A stretch of 64,000 nucleotides of DNA. Source: Candidula unifasciata (Eukaryota; Mollusca; Gastropoda; Stylommatophora; Geomitridae). Below are positions 31,534-42,631 of this stretch, piece by piece. The notes under the pieces were generated by a model. The model was not told the DNA's origin, made no database searches, and was given only the letters and a program-made list of their open reading frames with translations. The stretch is taken from the NCBI GenBank assembly GCA_905116865.2, contig CAJHNH020001090.1, positions 434,001-498,000 on the forward strand. The letters run 5' to 3'. The translations under genes and the position numbers were made by a program. How positions within the stretch are numbered: the first letter of the stretch is position 1; each line of letters opens with the position of its first letter.

Positions 31534-32222
31534 AGTGTTTCTAAACTTGTTTACACCCGTGACCCACCAAGACGGAGGGGGCTAATTCGCAGCCCACCTG
31601 ACCTCTAAATGTTGGATGGCAGTTTACTTGTTAAAACCGATGTAACAAAATTATAATTTTCAGCTAAGGCGACATCCGCAGCTGTACAGAGGTGTCTTTT
31701 AGAAAAATCTGATACGTAGTGGCTTGGGTGTCTCCGTGTCTCCGTGGCCAAGCCATATGCCTCGCGATCTGAAGGTCGTGGGTTAGTTCCACAGCTGCGC
31801 CCTTCAGTTCATGAGTACAATTTTCACGGAGGTAACTGGCGATCGTCGCCGGAGTTACGGAATTCGTGCTCTGCGCAGCGCTTTCGGTAGGCGGCAGACC
31901 ATTCTGCGGAGAGAGACCGAGCCATATTGGATAAACACGGTGCAATTAAGTCGACCCTCTCGAATTTAACCTTTTCATAAGGGGCTACAGCGTTGTTTCT
32001 GATAGAAGAAGCACTACAACAACTTACATTTAATTTCTGTGGTTTTTATTACTCACATGGCCGAGAAAGTCTTTTCGCACAAATAGGAAGTCAAATAAAC
32101 GACCAACAATCTCATAGCTCTACAAATCAGAGATAAATATTCTTTTTTTTTTTTTCATAACTAGTCCTGAATTGTTAGCGACCCGGTAGGACTTCTCGGC
32201 CGCTCAGAAGTTGAAGAACGCT
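31534..32222. mobile_element. hAT-like element containing a tRNA-like SINE
   Basis: The left end CAGTGTTTCTAAACTTG, then ACACCCGTGACCCACC, and the right end GTTGAAGAACGCTG are inverted hAT-type termini. Subterminal GTGACCCACC and GCGACCCGGTAGG resemble each other. No matching octamer is found outside the ends, so borders are tentative. Confidence 0.55.
31730..31965 (+). mobile_element. tRNA-like SINE nested in a hAT-like element
   Basis: Box A-like TGGCCAAGCCATATGCC and box B-like GGGTTAGTTCCACAG, spaced as in a tRNA. The body has CAATTTTCACGGAGGTAACT and CGATCGTCGCCGGAGTTACG. Not seen elsewhere in the window. Confidence 0.5.
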
Positions 32223-32579
32223 GCTGCAGATCAAACGTAGACACAATTTCTGAGAATACGCTACAGATTTGGGACAGGTAAACTCGGGGTATGCACTGTC
32301 GTTGTTCAGGTGTACGTTACCATCTTCTCACGAGAGGGCAAGTTAGGCTCCCAGCCCAACTTGTCTGCCTGAGGTGTGTGAACGTTTTCGTACGTCAGGT
32401 ACTGGCTCAATGGTATGAGCTTCCGCTCTTTCTGCTTCTCTTTACACTATCCTACTGCATATATTTAAGTGTTAGGGTCACTCTTTCCGTTCCTTGCTGT
32501 TGGTACATGAACCTACGTTCGTCGTTTTTTACTTCTAGTCAATGCCATGCGGCGTTAGAAATTATATTTATGCACAGAC
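32223..32579. other. No gene seen
   Basis: A 130-codon plus-strand frame spans 32291-32683 but runs into LINE-H sequence and has no domain. Not called as a gene. Confidence 0.45.
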
Positions 32580-32945
32580 CTCTGTCTTGTGAGCATACTT
32601 TGGATCTTTTCTCCAGGCAATGCCGGCGTGATCGGGAATTAACAGACAGACAGGCTGGCTGGATCTGCACCGCTGGGTGGTAAACTGATACATGACAGGG
32701 CAGGTGGGGTCAGAGCCCTTTGGGAACAAGTAACGAAGTCAGAAGAGAAACTAGATTATTATTGGCTACAGAGGATGATGCACCTGGGTGTGACCAGAAG
32801 GTTCGGCCGGCACACTACGCTCAGAGGAAGGGCAAGACCAGACTACGATTGGCACCGTTAGTATTGGAACACTGCGATGGCTGGTGAAGATGAGGACGGA
32901 GCACGTATGGGAATGCTGAGATGCCAATTCTTGACTCAGCTCAAC
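32580..32945 (+). mobile_element. LINE-H copy from the last RNase H block to the 3' end
   Basis: Broken frames give GNARRDRELTDRQAGWICTA (end of the RNase H domain), then CTGATACATGACAGGGC, GAGCCCTTTGGGAACAAGT, GGCAAGACCAGACTACGATT, GGCACCGTTAGTATTGG and GAACACTGCGATGGCTGGTG. The 3' end carries CTCAGCTCAACTCAAAT, the short 3' repeat of the family. Confidence 0.8.
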
Positions 32946-33004
32946 TCAAATCTGTCTTATGTAAACGTTGAAGCGTGCTGGGCATGCAAGGCTGGGTCTG
33001 TATT

Positions 33005-33212
33005 TTATAGACCAATCAATCGGCACTAGGGTGTGATGTGATCAAATCGCGCCGATCGCTTTTACTTCCTGGGACCTGACCTGGCATCCATTTTACCTGG
33101 GAGCCAAGGTCATTTAGAAGGGGAGCGGAGGAGTACGCCTCCGTCAGGACCTAAACACATCACCTTTGGATCGGCGGGCAAGCGCCTAGCCGCTACACCA
33201 CGACGGCCCTCC
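33005..33212 (-). mobile_element. SINE-2 copy, nearly complete, reverse
   Basis: Starts TTTTATAGACCAATCAATCG (tail), then CTTTTACTTCCTGGGACC, TTACCTGGGAGCCAAGGTCA, and ends with the head GCGGGCAAGCGCCTAGCCGC, TACACCACGACGG. Box B is damaged. Confidence 0.8.
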
Positions 33213-33282
33213 TGTCTTGTGTACTTTCAATTATTTCTAACACAGATGATCTTCCATGCCATGATATCAAAGATCTGTCCGC

Positions 33283-33460
33283 CTCACCGTGCGGGTTCCG
33301 GGGCTCAAAGATTATACCCACTGTCGCCAACAATCATGTCGGAGTGCATCTGCCTAAGATGCAAGGAGCCTACAGTCTGCATACAAATAAACCAGATCAG
33401 TAAAACGGATGTGCACGCAAAACTCAAGTTCTGGAGCAAGACTAAAGTCTGTTGCATTCA
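33283..33460 (+). mobile_element. SINE-4 copy, 3'-truncated
   Basis: CCTCACCGTGCGGGTTCCGG, GGCTCAAAGATT, GAGTGCATCTGCCTAAGATG, CTACAGTCTGCATACAAATA, GTAAAACGGATGTGCACGCA, AAACTCAAGTTCTGGAGCAA. The core is deleted. A related scrap continues near 33560-33600. Confidence 0.65.
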
Positions 33461-33599
33461 TATAATTTCTGAATAATTGGCTACTGTCCGTTTCACTACC
33501 GTACACCAGGACTGGCTCTATATAATTTAAAAAAAAACTCATGTTCTCACTGCCACTGACGATAAGGCAGAAATTTTCGGCCGCACACCAGTGAACCTC

Positions 33600-34035
33600 G
33601 GTCCATGGGTTGAAGAACAATGTTCTGAGATAGCTCGTCTGTTTCTCCACAATCGGATATCGGTATCAACAGTGATGTGTCTTAGAGATGTTCCACAAAA
33701 ACCTTCGTAATCCCCGAATGACCTATCTATCTGCTAATTATAAATGTTATCTTTTAATGTCACCTAGATCTGTAGTTGTGTGACACTAGACTCGCGTTCT
33801 AAACCCCCTGGCATGCAAGTTCACCAATAATCTAGTCAGGTTATTAGGTCAGATGGCTGACAGGACACTAAATGAAGGAAATATTAATGCGACCCGGTAG
33901 AGAGAAAAGTACTAACTGAAACATTGTAAATGCACTATTACATTCGACGCCCCCTCCATCCCTCCCCCCTCTCCATCTCTTTCTTTCCCTCTCTCTCTCT
34001 CTCATGCCCCTTGTCGTTCGCGTCCTTCTAATATT
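33600..34035. other. No gene seen
   Basis: No coding or repeat signal apart from a CT-rich stretch near 33950-34005. Confidence 0.45.
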
Positions 34036-34371
34036 TTCTCCCGGGCATGCAGGCAGGGAAACGAACAGGCCGGCAGACTGGCTGGTGTTTGTTGGTGGTA
34101 GACTGTTGCATGAAAAGCTAGATGTTATTAAGGCCCTTCGACAGACAGAGAACAACAGTGTGGAGGCACAAACAGATGATCACAGTCGCAAGAGAATGGT
34201 GCACAGAGGGAGTGACCAACAAGTCTCACCAACACTGGTCACTCCAGGACAATGCAAGCCAGATCTAAAACCAGACTATTAGTGAATTGAAACTCCTCGC
34301 TGGCTGTTGAAGATGTGGACACAACGCTTATGGGAATATCCTCAGTGCTATGACGTCGGTTCAACTCAACG
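34036..34371 (+). mobile_element. LINE-H copy, tail with long open frame
   Basis: The plus-strand frame starts in the end of the RNase H domain (GHAGRETNRPADWLVFVGGR), then HEKLDVIKALRQTENNSVEA, DHSRKRMVHRGSDQQVSPTL, and after stops PRWLLKMWTQRLWEYPQCYD. Ends with the 3' repeat TCAACTCAAC. Confidence 0.8.
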
Positions 34372-34479
<108 letters not shown>

Positions 34480-34544
34480 TGATGATGATGACAGCTCAAA
34501 ACGGTATAGCTTAAACTGGAAGCTTAAACGGTGAGCTCAAGAAC

Positions 34545-34814
<270 letters not shown>

Positions 34815-34947
34815 GAATCTGTGTGCACGCACTAGCACAGGTAAAGATGTGCACCTGAATGTGACGACAGGGAATGTGTATTTCTAAGCATATCTCTCAA
34901 GTTAGAGCTTGGCTAAGCATAAAAACGGTATAATGTTGACAACATAG

Positions 34948-35704
34948 CTGGAGTGACCATAATATCTTGAGCTAAAAATGGTACATCCACTAACATTTTG
35001 AGCTGAAAACCGGACATCCCACTAACACTTTGAGCTGAAAATCGGACATCACACTTACACTTTTACTTTTAGCTGAAAACCGGACATCCCACTAACACTT
35101 TGAGCTGAAAACCGGACATCCCACTTACACATTGAGCTGAATACCGGACATCCCAATAACACTTTGAGCTGAAAACCGGACATAGCACTTAACACTTTGA
35201 GCCGAAAACCGGACATCCCACTAACACTTTGAGCTGAACAGGGGCCACTCGACTAACATTTTCATCTGAAAACGAAACATCCTTCTAAAGTTGTCAGCTG
35301 AAAAGGGGACGCCCCAAGTTCATCAGTTTAATCCCACTCCCCTATTTTCCTATTTAACAGGTCTGAAGGGGTTAATTATTCGCTTAACAATCGTTTTAAA
35401 ACCCTAAACAATCCTTCAAGAAATAAAACGTGGGGAGGGGGGGGGGGGGAATGCTCTCTGACCGCGCTAAAACTCAACAAAAAAGGCCACAAGGAACTTC
35501 CTATTAACATATTTCGGACACTGAAAGTATCTACAACTGTAAAATCTAATAAGGTCTATAGATAAAACTACAAGCATCTGTTCTGTTCTCGAGCCAGTTC
35601 CTAATTTTTTTTTTTTTCAGACTGGACATTTGACGTGTTTTAGGACAGGACACACCCGAAAAAAACGGGGATGTCCAGGTGAAAATGATGGGGTATGGTC
35701 ACCC
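34948..35704. mobile_element. Inverted-end element (hAT-like) with 32-bp internal repeats
   Basis: The left end GGAGTGACCATAATATCTTG and the right end, reverse complement of GGGTATGGTCACCC, share GTGACCATA, and both subterminal regions carry a GACATCC motif (TGGTACATCC left; ACGGGGATGTCC right, inverted). A GGGTGACCATA-type end is seen in some hAT families. The left half consists of about ten copies of a unit like GAGCTGAAAACCGGACATCC plus CACTAACACTTT (34965-35275). A G10 run is near 35440. No target duplication found. Confidence 0.5.
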
Positions 35705-36250
35705 GTGACCACCGGCAATAGATTCAAAACGGCAGGAGGTCGTGCGTTACTCTACACATCCCCCATCGAGTGATGATTGGTCTATATCAAAACAAACTTT
35801 TGCACCATATGCCAGATGCACTTTTGGCGCCAAAAGTGTTCTTCACCCTCTTCACGCTTTTAAACATACACACGTACAAATACACAAAGTTAGATCACAT
35901 ATTATGCGACTGACAGCAATCACCTGAAACTTCCATTCACACATCACTAACAGTGAAGGTGCGTGAAAGAAGCTCGCTGCCACATCCGCTCATAACCTGG
36001 TTATCCGCCAATCGAAATCACACTTATTGTGCCATCTGGCAACATTCAGACTCGAGCAACAGTGACCTAAATTTGCCATCACAATCAAAGAGAAGGAAAT
36101 GAAAGGAAACTACAAATAACTAATTCACGATAAGAGGCCGGCAAAAAAACATTACTTAGCTTCAGTTGAAAGACTTGGAGGGTGGCTGATTACTTGCTCG
36201 TAAATATTCTCCACAACACCGAGTTTTAATTCTGGTACTTCATTTATTAA
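35705..36250. other. No gene seen
   Basis: No coding or repeat signal that I can support. Confidence 0.45.
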
Positions 36251-36478
36251 TTCACCCCAAACAAAGGAAACCCCAGAGTTTATGGGGAAGTTCAATATTT
36301 ATGGGGAAGTTCAATATCATAGGGATGTTATAGGTTCGGGTTAGGGTGTTTGTCAGCCCCGATCGCGTCAGAGACACCGACTAACCCATACTCTAACCTA
36401 AACATAACCCCAACCCATAACACCTCTAGAATACTGCACTTTCCAAGGCACTCGGGAATTTCCTTTGCTTGGGGTGAA
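36251..36478. mobile_element. 228-bp MITE
   Basis: Left TTCACCCCAAACAAAGGAAA, right reverse complement TTCACCCCAAGCAAAGGAAA, a 20-bp inverted repeat with one mismatch. The interior is itself partly palindromic: AGGTTCGGGTTAGGGTGTTT versus ACCCATACTCTAACCTAAAC. TTAA/TATA-like DNA borders it. Confidence 0.75.
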
Positions 36479-36631
36479 TATAAAAAAAAAAGCGTAACTT
36501 CATGCCACGTTTCTAACGTGGCGTTCAGATAATCTGACGGATCTAGAGAAGTCAAGCTGCGTACAGATTTTTTTTATAGACTCATACACTGCGTTGTATA
36601 GCTCTCCTTCCCTCTTGGGAGGGGGGGAGGG

Positions 36632-36962
36632 GGAGGAGAAGAAGAAGAAGAAGAAGAAGAAGAAGAAGAAGAAGAAGAAGAAGAAGAAGAAGAAGAAGAA
36701 GAGGACGAAGAAGAAGAAGAAGAAGAAGAAGAAGAAGAAGAAGAAGAAGAAGAAGAAGAAGAAGAAGAAGAAGAAGAAGAAGGAAGATGAAGAGGAGGAG
36801 GAGAAGAAGAAGAAGAAGAAGAAGAAGAAGAAGAAGAAGAAGAAGAAGAAGAAGAAGAAGAAGAAGAAGAAGAAGAAGAAGAAGAAAAAGAAGAAGCAGG
36901 AGAAGGAGGATGAGGAGGAGGAGAAGAAACAGAAGAAGAAGAAGAAGAAGAAGAAGAAGAAG
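36632..36962 (+). repeat. (GAA)n array of about 330 bases
   Basis: Long GAA array with GGA, GAT and CAG interruptions and partial internal duplication (GAAGATGAAGAGGAGGAGGA and AGGAGGATGAGGAGGAGGAG). Poly-Lys/Glu and poly-Arg frames are artefacts. Confidence 0.95.
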
Positions 36963-37284
36963 CCAGTATTCTTTTATAACAACCTATACGTGTATTTCTG
37001 GCACTGCTAAGTGATTCGACTCGCTAGAGAAAAATAATAACGCAATAAACCAACAGTCTCATTCGCGCTGCCTAGCTATGAACAGATTAACCTCTCCGGC
37101 TTCCCGCCACCCCCTAGCCAACATGGCTGTAGGGCCAACAGAGGACGTACAATACAACGTGTCGATCTTCTAATACGACTTGTCTCGGCCCACCACGACA
37201 AAATCGATGCTAGGCTCCCCAGATGTGTTCCTGTCTCATTTTTTTTAAAGTGTCTCCACATATTTCAGCCGCCCGTTCTAGCTT

Positions 37285-37628
37285 TGGTTGATAAGACCAG
37301 TCGTTTTATATGGCTCTGAAAGTTGGAGCACAACTAAAAGAGATAAAGGCTTAATTACAGGTTTTCGAAAGAGTATAACGACGAATCTTCGGACCTATCA
37401 AAGATGTAAACAGCGGGGAGTGGAGAGTGAAAAGCAACCAAAAAATTCATACTTTGTTTAAATCACCAAGGGAGTTGAATGGTAGTAGACCACGAGGCAG
37501 ACCAAGAAGACGATGGAGACATAATGTCCAGAGAGACCTGCAACCACTTTGTGTTACCAACAACTGTAAAGAGAAGGCCAACCAGAGAGATGAGTGGAGG
37601 CAGGGGATATATCTGCAGCTATGAACCT
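37285..37628 (+). mobile_element. LINE C-terminal fragment
   Basis: Split plus-strand frames: VVLYGSESWSTTKRD, then FGPIKDVNSGEWRVKSNQKI, HTLFKSPRELNGSRPRGRPR, RRWRHNVQRDLQ and DEWRQGIYLQL with stop. Y.SE.W...KRD, GEWR...N.(E/K)(L/I), and GRPR.RW..NV..D are standard tail blocks of LINE pol. One or two frameshifts. Confidence 0.75.
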
Positions 37629-37914
37629 CAAAGGCTCGGAATGCTGAAGAAGAAGAAGAAGATCTAGCTTTCAATCTAATCCGATTGCAACACATTTCTT
37701 AACTAACAAGTGAAATACAGCAGTGGCCATAGATGTTAAAAAGCTGGACTTTTCGTTCAGGAACTGGGTTCCAATCCTCAGTCAACCCATGGGGCACAAG
37801 AAAACCTCAAGGGCAAAAAGAAGGGGAAAAGGGTGGGGGGGGGGGGAGAGAGGGGTTAAAGAGTCAAAAAAAAAAAAACAGTTATATCTACTTGACATGG
37901 CACAACTAGTACAT

Positions 37915-38100
37915 TTCTTCTTCTTCATCTGAAAACTCTTGCGAAAAGTCCGGGTTGATCACCCACTTCTGGACTTTGGTCTTGTTTCCGGAACTTGAAT
38001 TTTACGTGTACATCCGCTTTACAGTCTGAATTATTTCTTTGCAGACTGCTGGTCCTGGACTCTCATGATACGCTATGACCCCCCCCCCCCCCCCATACAC
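37915..38100 (-). mobile_element. SINE-4 copy, reverse, ending in a C run
   Basis: TTCTTCTTCTTCATCTG (tail side), AAAGTCCGGGTTGATCACCC, ACTTCTGGACTTTGGTCTTG, TTTTACGTGTACATCCGCTT and CTCTCATGATACGCTATGAC, then C15 at about 38079-38094. Confidence 0.6.
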
Positions 38101-38194
38101 ACACAATGGTGCCCTGTACCCACAGGGGAAACACGTGTCCGAAACAAGCTGAAACAATACATTTCTCCCTTTTGTAAAGAACATAGGTTTTCAG

Positions 38195-38385
38195 TGGGAC
38201 TAAGGCTCGATGATCGCAGCAGCGAAACGCCTGCCTGAGGATCTAAAGGCTGTGGGTTCGAATCGGTAGCAAAGGGGGATCTTGTCACCTAAGTTGAACC
38301 AGCTTAAAAATGTGTACCAGGAAACATCCTGGGAAGTAAAGACAGCCGGAGTGACCACGTTACTCAACGAGTGCCGACTGGCCTG
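38195..38385 (+). mobile_element. SINE-2 copy
   Basis: AGCAGCGAAACGCCTGCCTG, AGGATCTAAAGGCTGTGGGT, TCGAATCGG (box B), CAGCTTAAAAATGTGTACCA, GGAAACATCCTGGGAAGTAA, AGTGACCACGTTACTCAACG and GTGCCGACTGGCCTGAAG. Confidence 0.75.
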
Positions 38386-38527
38386 AAGAATATGGGTTCA
38401 CTACCATACACCCAATGAGCAAATGATGTCAGAAGGGCCTTTGACCCTCTTAACTTATGGCAGTGGATGAGTACAAAAGCCAGAAAAATCCACACACAAA
38501 AACGACAAATAACTTAGCATATTTAAA

Positions 38528-38740
38528 TCGCGGTGGTTTAGAGGGTAGATGCTTGCCACCGGCCCGAAAGTCCTAGGTTAGAATCCACATCGGGATTTTT
38601 TATTTTAAAACAAATATGGACCCTGCATGGGTACCGGGTGAAGTTCTCGGAAGAAAAGGCGGCCGGCGTGATGTTGACCACATCGCCCCCCCCCCCTCCT
38701 TCCCCGTGACTGGTCCATCAAAAATATGAATCTAGTATCA
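38528..38740 (+). mobile_element. SINE-2 copy
   Basis: CGCGGTGGTTTAGAGGGTAG, ATGCTTGCCACCGGCCCGAA, TAGGTTAGAATCCACATCGG, TGCATGGGTACCGGGTGAAG, GGCGGCCGGCGTGATGTTGA and CCACATCGCCC. Two copies of this family sit about 140 bases apart in the same direction. Confidence 0.78.
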
Positions 38741-38959
38741 TATGGCCAATACGCCTGTTAGCTAAAACGTGTCGACGTATTTACATTATATTTAAAACAA
38801 AAAAGAATTTATAACCGCACAAAACACTAGCGAAACAAATACCCTGTCAGAGAATACAGTTCTGTGCCCAGCCATGGCGACGTGTGCTCGAAAACTAAAT
38901 AAACTACAACAGAAATCAAACAAATGAACAGAAGCCAGATGTTACACGAGGGAGTCATA

Positions 38960-40075
38960 TTTGGCTAGCTATATCTATCTCTGTCAGAGGTTCTCAACTC
39001 TTGTTCCACGAGCTATATCTATCTCTGTCAGAGGTTCTCAACTCTTGTTACACGAGCGAGTCATATTTGGCCAGCTACATCTATCTCTGTCAGAGGTTCT
39101 CAACTCTTGTTACACGAGCTACATCTATCTCTGTCAGAGGTTCTCAACGCATGTTACACGAGCTACATCTATCTATGTCAAAGGTTCTCAACTCTCGTTA
39201 CACGAGCTACATCTATCTCTGTCAGAGGTTCTCAACTCTTGTTACACGAGCTACATCTATCTCTGTCAGAGGTTCTCAACTCTTGTTACACGAGCTACAT
39301 CTATCTCTGTCAGAGGTTCTCAACTCATGCTACACGAGCTACATCTATCTCTGTCAGAGGTTCTCAACTCATGTTACACGAGCTAGTTGTATTTGACCAG
39401 CTACATCTATCTCTGTCAGAGGTTCTCAACTCATGTTACACGAGCTACATCTATCTCTGTCAGAGGTTCTCAACTCATGTTAAACGAGCTACATATATCT
39501 CTGTCAGAGGTTCTCAACTCTTGTTACACGAGCTACATCTATCTCTGTCAGAGGTTCTCAACTCATGTTACACGAGCTACATCTATCTCTGTCAGAGGTT
39601 CTCAACTCTTGTTATACGAGCTACACCTATCTCTGTCAGAGGTTCTCGACGCATGTTACACCAGCTACATCTATCTCTGTCAGAGGTTCTCAACTCTTGT
39701 TACACGAGCTACATCTATCTCTGTCAGAGGTTCTCAACTCTTGTTACCCGAGCTACATCTATCTCTGTCAGAGGTTCTCAACTCATGTTACACCAGCTAC
39801 ATCTATCTCTGTCAGAGGTTCTCAACTCATGTTACCCGAGCTACATCTATCTCTGTCAGAGGTTCTCAACTCATATTACACGAGCTACATCTATCTCTGT
39901 CAGAGGTTCTCAACTCTTGTTACACGAGCTACATCTATCTCTGTCAGAGGTTCTTAACTCTTGTTACACCAGCTACATCTATCTCTGTCAGAGGTTCTCA
40001 ACTCTTGTTACACGAGCTACATCTATCTCTGTCAGAGGTTCTCAACTCTTGTTACACGAGCTAGTTGTATTTGGC
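38960..40075 (+). repeat. 44-bp minisatellite, about 25 copies
   Basis: Unit GAGCTACATCTATCTCTGTC, AGAGGTTCTCAACTCTTGTT, ACAC. The unit has no stop in any plus frame and its length is 2 modulo 3, so all three plus frames stay open and cycle with a 44-residue period (up to 335 codons at 39107-40114). Three longer units carry an extra ATTTGGCCAG-like insertion (near 39060, 39390 and 40070), marking block borders. Treated as non-coding. Confidence 0.93.
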
Positions 40076-40079
40076 CAGA

Positions 40080-41404
40080 TACATCTATCTCTGACGATTT
40101 CAGAAACCACTTGATTAGTAGCCTTATACGACACGGTCTGAGATTGTGAATCATGACCGTGCTCGCTTTTTTTCCTGACACATGATGGTAACACTCAAAG
40201 TTAACGTTTGAAGTTGAAGTCGAGAGGACTGACTTCATTGCACCAGATTTTATCCCATTTTATTTGGTCTCTCTTCGCAGATCGGTTAGCTGCCTGCCGA
40301 GAGCGTCGCACAAAGCACCAACTTTATAGCTTCGGTGACGATCCCTAGTGATCTTCGGAAAATTGCACTTGAGAACTGAACGAGAAAGATGGATACGAAC
40401 ACACAGCCTTCAGCGCGCTTGGCAAACGGTCTGACAATATGGCCGCGAAGATTCCCCACACAAGTAATTGTGTGGGGAATAAAGAACGGAATAAGTGTGT
40501 CTCTTGTATTTGTGGGGTTTGGTGCTGCCGTCGGAGGGCAGAACTGGGTTTGCAGCAAATGTGAGATACATTCTGATTGGGCTAATATAAACGGGACCTC
40601 GTCTTTTAACCTTTGAACCTTAAGGCTTCTTTTAACCTTTCAACCTTTAGGCAGAGGTAATTTTACCCACGTGACCTTTGCCAATAAATACCGCACACCA
40701 AGGATGAGTTGAAGTAAAAGGACGTAAGACATGTGTTCCACTTCTCGCTCTGGCTGTTTTAAGAGAGGTTTGGGGGGGGGGGGGGGGGGAGTTACGGATA
40801 AAGTTGTTTATTGGCTGCGCTGCTGGGTCATTGTAAACTACGTCAAAATAACAGGTAAATGTGGCTGTTGTTTTGCAGGGTGAGTTTGTCTGTCTTGTCT
40901 TTTCAGCTACCTACCTGTCTGTCTCTCCTTTTTCAGCCTGTCCATCTGCTTATCTTTACTCTGCATGTATCTCTGTCTGCCTGTCCATTACTTTGCATAT
41001 ATCTTATTTTGCCTGTCTCTTCGACTGCATTTTTTTTTTAAATCTAACTTTGTATCTGTTACCTGGCTGAGTATATATCTGCCTGTCTGTTCTTCCGTCC
41101 AGTAACCCAACCGTCCGATATCTGTTCGCCCTTTTACTTTCTATCCATACCCCTCCCACCATCTATCCGACCACATGTATATCAGTATGTATACATGGAC
41201 ATTTTAAGGTGGAACCTCATGCACGTACGGTGATAAGTTGTTGTTGTTGTTCTTATTTTGTTGTTCTTCTTCTTGTTTTTATTATTATTATTATTATTAT
41301 TTTGTGTTGTTCATTTCCTCGTTGATCGCTTCGGGTGTGAATGGGGATACACGGTTCTGTGTCTTGCTCTTGTTGTCTGGACCACAGCTACATCGTGCTT
41401 TTGT
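40080..41404. other. No gene seen; poly(G) run
   Basis: Contains a G18 run at 40772-40789, a pyrimidine-rich stretch at 40900-41100 and (ATT)n near 41280-41302. A short segment near 40285-40320 (GCCTGCCGAGAGCGTCGCAC) resembles 63352-63380 in the same direction, perhaps an old shared repeat. Confidence 0.5.
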
Positions 41405-41700
41405 AGAATTTCTTCTTCTTCTTCTTCGCGCTCACCAGCTGTAAACTCTAGCGGAAAGTTCTGGTTGTTCATCCACTTCTGGACTGCAGTCCTGTTGCAG
41501 AACCTGAGTGTTGCGTGTGCATCCGTTTTACAGTTCTGACTCTGTATGCAGACTGATGGTTCCTTGCCTCAGGCAGATGCACTTCGACTTTGAAGGAAGC
41601 TCCTAATTAGTAGACTCTTACGACATGCTAATGGGTAGGCAGTGGGTACTTACTTGTTTTCCCTATAATAGGGCCCCGGAACCCACACGGCGAGGTAGCA
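41405..41700 (-). mobile_element. SINE-4 copy, full length, reverse
   Basis: Reads TTTCTTCTTCTTCTTCTTCG (inverse of a (GAA)5 tail), CAGCTGTAAACTCTAGCGGA, ATCCACTTCTGGACTGCAGT, TGTGCATCCGTTTTACAG, CTCAGGCAGATGCACTTCGA, TAGTAGACTCTTACGACATG (core), GGTAGGCAGTGGGTACTTAC and GGGCCCCGGAACCCACACGG. The best reference copy of the family here, with 44.8 kb. Confidence 0.82.
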
Positions 41701-41993
41701 TAGTTTGAAAATGAATATACTTTATATGAGATGTTTCTTATTGCAGATTGGGGTTCTTTTTAGCTCTTTCACCACATCTAGTCGGCTGCAAGATTTGGTG
41801 GGAAATACCTAGGGACTTCCCAAGAAGGTCCTATATTATAGAGAGTCGATATTATAGAGATGTTAGCCGGTGTTCTTTTAACAGTAACCATACAACACTC
41901 AAACTGCTTTGTTGGGTGTTTCCAGCGTGTTCGTTGTTTACTGCGCCATCGTTACTAGTGTGTGTTACTTTCGTTCGTTCGTTGACATCACTT

Positions 41994-42110
41994 TGTCATT
42001 TTTACAAGCTGCGTTCTTTCTTCGTGACTTAGCCATTTTACAAGCTGCGTTCTTTTTCGTGACTTAGCCATTTTTACAAGCTGCGTTCTTTCTTCGTGAC
42101 TTAGCCATCG
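41994..42110 (+). repeat. 37-bp tandem repeat, 3 copies
   Basis: CATTTTTACAAGCTGCGTTC followed by TTTCTTCGTGACTTAGC, three times with small length changes. Confidence 0.85.
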
Positions 42111-42287
42111 TCGTGAATTTCCTTGGCCTATCAGCATTCATTCATTCATCTAACCCTAACCGACGATTATGCCTACATGGAGACTGTCGCTCCTTTTCAG
42201 GGATCTACCCCGCCGACCCCCAAAGAATGCCTTTTTAATGGTCCGCCCCATAATATCCCTAATTCGCATCACACTGTCTAAGGTCTG

Positions 42288-42293
42288 CCCCCC

Positions 42294-42324
<31 letters not shown>

Positions 42325-42336
42325 AAAAAAAAAAAA
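42288..42336 (+). repeat. C27-A22 adjoining homopolymers
   Basis: 27 uninterrupted C directly followed by 22 uninterrupted A. Confidence 0.9.
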
Positions 42337-42403
42337 CCAGTTCTTGCCAAACTTTACAGGTCGCTAAGTGAATTACAGAATACGAAGTTCATTTATAGAG
42401 ACG

Positions 42404-42631
42404 GTTACAAAGGTTAAGTTGCTTATCCTTTACAGGACGTTGCAGAACCAACCTCAGCAGCCCCTGGCTGTTGTGTGGTTTCTCTAGGCAAATTTACGTC
42501 CAGTAGTTTGCCATTGCTTTCTGGAGGGTCGGCCCCCTGACACCACTGTCAAAACCAACGCAAGGCGCATGGCCCGCAGCTGGGATCGAACTGGCACATC
42601 CGCATTACGAAGCGTTCGCATCAGAGCAGAC
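42404..42631 (-). mobile_element. SINE-1 copy with 11-bp target duplication, reverse
   Basis: Reverse order of SINE-1: TATCCTTTACAGGACGTTGC, AGAACCAACCTCAGCAGCCC, GTAGTTTGCCATTGCTTTCT, AAAACCAACGCAAGGCGCAT, box B as GGGATCGAACTGG, GCATTACGAAGCGTTCGCAT. TTATAGAGACG flanks it (42393-42403 and 42632-42642). Confidence 0.9.

Noticed and set aside
32291..32683. 130-codon plus frame
   Set aside because: It runs from unannotated DNA into LINE-H sequence and stops there; the composition shift shows it is not one coding unit.
39107..40114. 335-codon repeat protein
   Set aside because: The 44-bp minisatellite is open in all three frames at once, which is a property of the unit and not evidence of selection on a protein.
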